Source of the DNA: Patescibacteria group bacterium
Lineage (GTDB): Bacteria; Patescibacteriota; Patescibacteriia; Patescibacteriales; UBA12465
DNA length: 41,455 nucleotides
Reading direction: 5' to 3'
Assembly: GCA_016938835.1 (NCBI GenBank)
Contig: JAFGTW010000026.1
Location: 1 to 41,455, forward strand
Part shown: positions 41,021 through 41,455 of the stretch, piece by piece
Position numbering within the stretch: the stretch's first letter is position 1
How the letters are laid out: each line of letters begins with the position of its first letter
The notes under the pieces: generated by a model
The model's database searches: none
What the model was told of the DNA's origin: nothing
The model's input: only the letters and a program-made list of their open reading frames with translations
Program-made: the position numbers and the translations under genes

Positions 41021-41050
41021 TGGACAATAGATATAAAAAAAGGATAAAAT
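41021..41050 (+). promoter_or_regulatory. Possible promoter of the tRNA-Ser transcript
   Basis: TGGACA (41021-41026), an 18-nt spacer and TAAAAT (41045-41050). Transcription from here would cross the duplicated tRNA 5' segment before reaching the tRNA at 41194. The stretch 40945-41193 otherwise holds no gene. Confidence 0.4.
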
Positions 41051-41116
41051 AAGGGAGTGGACAGTAGGCAATAAAAGCGTTAAGCTTTAAGGGTTGAAGA
41101 CAATTGAATACACATT

Positions 41117-41156
41117 GGAGAGGTGGCTGTCCGCCAGCTGGCGGAGGCTGAAAGCG
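41117..41156 (+). pseudogene. Truncated tRNA-Ser 5' fragment interrupted by a palindrome
   Basis: Repeats the acceptor 5' strand and D-arm of the tRNA-Ser at 41194 (GGAGAGGTGGCTG, then GGCTGAAAGCG), with the palindrome at 41130-41145 inserted in the D arm. There is no anticodon arm, T arm or 3' acceptor strand, so it cannot be a working tRNA. Confidence 0.85.
41130..41145. repeat. Perfect 16-bp GC-rich palindrome
   Basis: TCCGCCAGCTGGCGGA equals its own reverse complement and is flanked on both sides by GGCTG. Its base composition stands out from the AT-rich surroundings. I saw no second copy in this window. It resembles a short interspersed palindromic element. Confidence 0.9.
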
Positions 41157-41193
41157 TTAATGTTTTATTTTTTGAGACAATTGAATACACATT

Positions 41194-41286
41194 GGAGAGG
41201 TGGCTGAGCGGCTGAAAGCGGCAGGTTGCTAACCTGTTATAGGAGTTTTGCTTCTATCCGGGGTTCGAATCCCCGCCTCTCCGCCA
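41194..41286 (+). tRNA. tRNA-Ser(GCT)
   Basis: 93 nt including an encoded CCA. The acceptor is GGAGAGG/CCTCTCC with discriminator G. The anticodon loop TTGCTAA gives anticodon GCT for AGC/AGU codons. A long variable arm (TATAGGAG...CTTCTATC) marks a class II tRNA. The T arm is CGGGG-TTCGAAT-CCCCG. Confidence 0.96.
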
Positions 41287-41293
41287 GAATAAT

Positions 41294-41322
41294 AAATAGG
41301 CTTAAATTAGCCTATTTTTATT
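41294..41322 (+). terminator. Terminator after tRNA-Ser
   Basis: AAATAGGCT (41294-41302) pairs with AGCCTATTT (41309-41317) around a 6-nt loop, then a T-rich run. The stem is 7 nt past the encoded CCA. Confidence 0.8.
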
Positions 41323-41329
41323 ATTATTA

Positions 41330-41358
41330 TTGACATAAATTAAATAAAGTGATATATT
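41330..41358 (+). promoter_or_regulatory. Strong sigma-70 promoter of the gene leaving the window
   Basis: TTGACA (41330-41335), 17 nt, then TATATT (41353-41358) with an extended -10 TG. The spacer ends AAAGTGA exactly as in the 37320 promoter. The leader is about 80 nt and holds a small TTTCGC/GCGAAA hairpin (41392-41411). Confidence 0.85.
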
Positions 41359-41446
41359 AATTTAATATTCAAATGTTGAGTATTGCCCTAATTTCGCCGG
41401 GAAGTGCGAAAAAAACAGTATTATTAACAATTCAAAGGTATTTATC

Positions 41447-41455
41447 ATGGAAAAA
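41447..41455 (+). CDS. Start of a gene truncated by the window edge
   Basis: ATG GAA AAA at the very end of the window, preceded by AAAGG with 8 nt spacing, one of the few plausible Shine-Dalgarno sites seen here, and by the strong promoter at 41330. Only three codons are visible, so the product cannot be identified. Confidence 0.5.

Larger units (their letters stand above)
41074..41214 (+). repeat. Tandem duplication of the tRNA-Ser upstream region and 5' end
   Basis: Two units. Unit 1 is 41074-41150 (77 nt), unit 2 is 41151-41214 (64 nt). Each has AAAGCGTTAA, 14 unmatched bases, an identical 32-base block (41098-41129 and 41175-41206) running into the first 13 bases of the tRNA, and GGCTG. 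They differ in length by 13 because unit 1 carries a 16-bp palindrome where unit 2 has AGC. Confidence 0.9.

Noticed and set aside
41117-41160. A second functional tRNA-Ser
   Set aside because: It has only the 5' acceptor strand and an interrupted D arm, with no anticodon or T arm.
1-41455. CRISPR array, insertion sequence, prophage, rRNA or integrase
   Set aside because: No regularly spaced repeats, transposase or integrase motifs, phage structural genes or rRNA segments were seen on reading both strands.

Overview
The window is AT-rich, densely coded bacterial DNA. It most resembles a member of the Candidate Phyla Radiation (Patescibacteria). The evidence is a relaxase-free set of type IV secretion (T4SS)-like genes (VirB2-like pilins, PrgI, VirB4, VirB6-like) scattered among housekeeping genes, a giant cysteine-rich exported protein, short intergenic gaps, and an almost complete lack of Shine-Dalgarno motifs. 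UGA is used as an ordinary stop, which argues against Gracilibacteria and Absconditabacteria. The exact lineage cannot be fixed from this window.

Layout. (1) 18-5924, minus strand: one apparent operon reading DsbA-like thiol oxidoreductase, porG, porD, porA, cysteine-rich pilin, porB, pilin fused to NlpC/P60. Two envelope pilin genes are interleaved with the four subunits of a pyruvate-type 2-oxoacid:ferredoxin oxidoreductase. (2) 6046-10097, plus: exodeoxyribonuclease III, leuS and rsmA from one promoter. They are followed by a membrane-anchored Ca-binding-repeat protein (10147-10785) and a 2676-residue cysteine-rich surface protein (10824-18854). (3) 18931-19359: a Bacteroidota-looking lipoprotein, then a pair of terminators, then gltX on the minus strand. 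(4) 21329-25604, plus: a VirB6-like membrane protein between two unknown proteins. (5) 25585-29062: a PfkB kinase (probably adenosine kinase), ahcY and metK. This is an S-adenosylmethionine recycling set with a striking double inverted repeat before metK. (6) 29107-30468: a RibL-like nucleotidyltransferase and a stand-alone PEP-synthase ATP-binding domain. (7) 30650-37295, plus: an unknown protein, PrgI, a TraC-like protein, the VirB4 ATPase, a membrane-anchored protein and RadA. (8) 37320-40900: two small genes with their own promoters, then recG, tRNA-Arg and a two-TM protein on the minus strand. (9) 41021-41455: a tandem duplication of the 5' end of tRNA-Ser carrying a GC-rich palindrome, the intact tRNA-Ser, a terminator, and the promoter and first codons of a gene that leaves the window.

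How it may fit together. The pilins, VirB6-like protein, PrgI and VirB4 could form a reduced T4SS-like envelope machine. No relaxase, VirD4 coupling protein or VirB7-10 core is visible, so plasmid-type conjugation is not supported here. The exported parts (two pilins, the giant protein) are rich in cysteine, and a DsbA-like enzyme heads the pilin/POR operon, so oxidative folding of a disulfide-rich surface is a reasonable inference. The metabolic genes suggest fermentative ferredoxin-linked pyruvate metabolism and SAM recycling. All functional calls come from reading motifs by eye; no database search was run.
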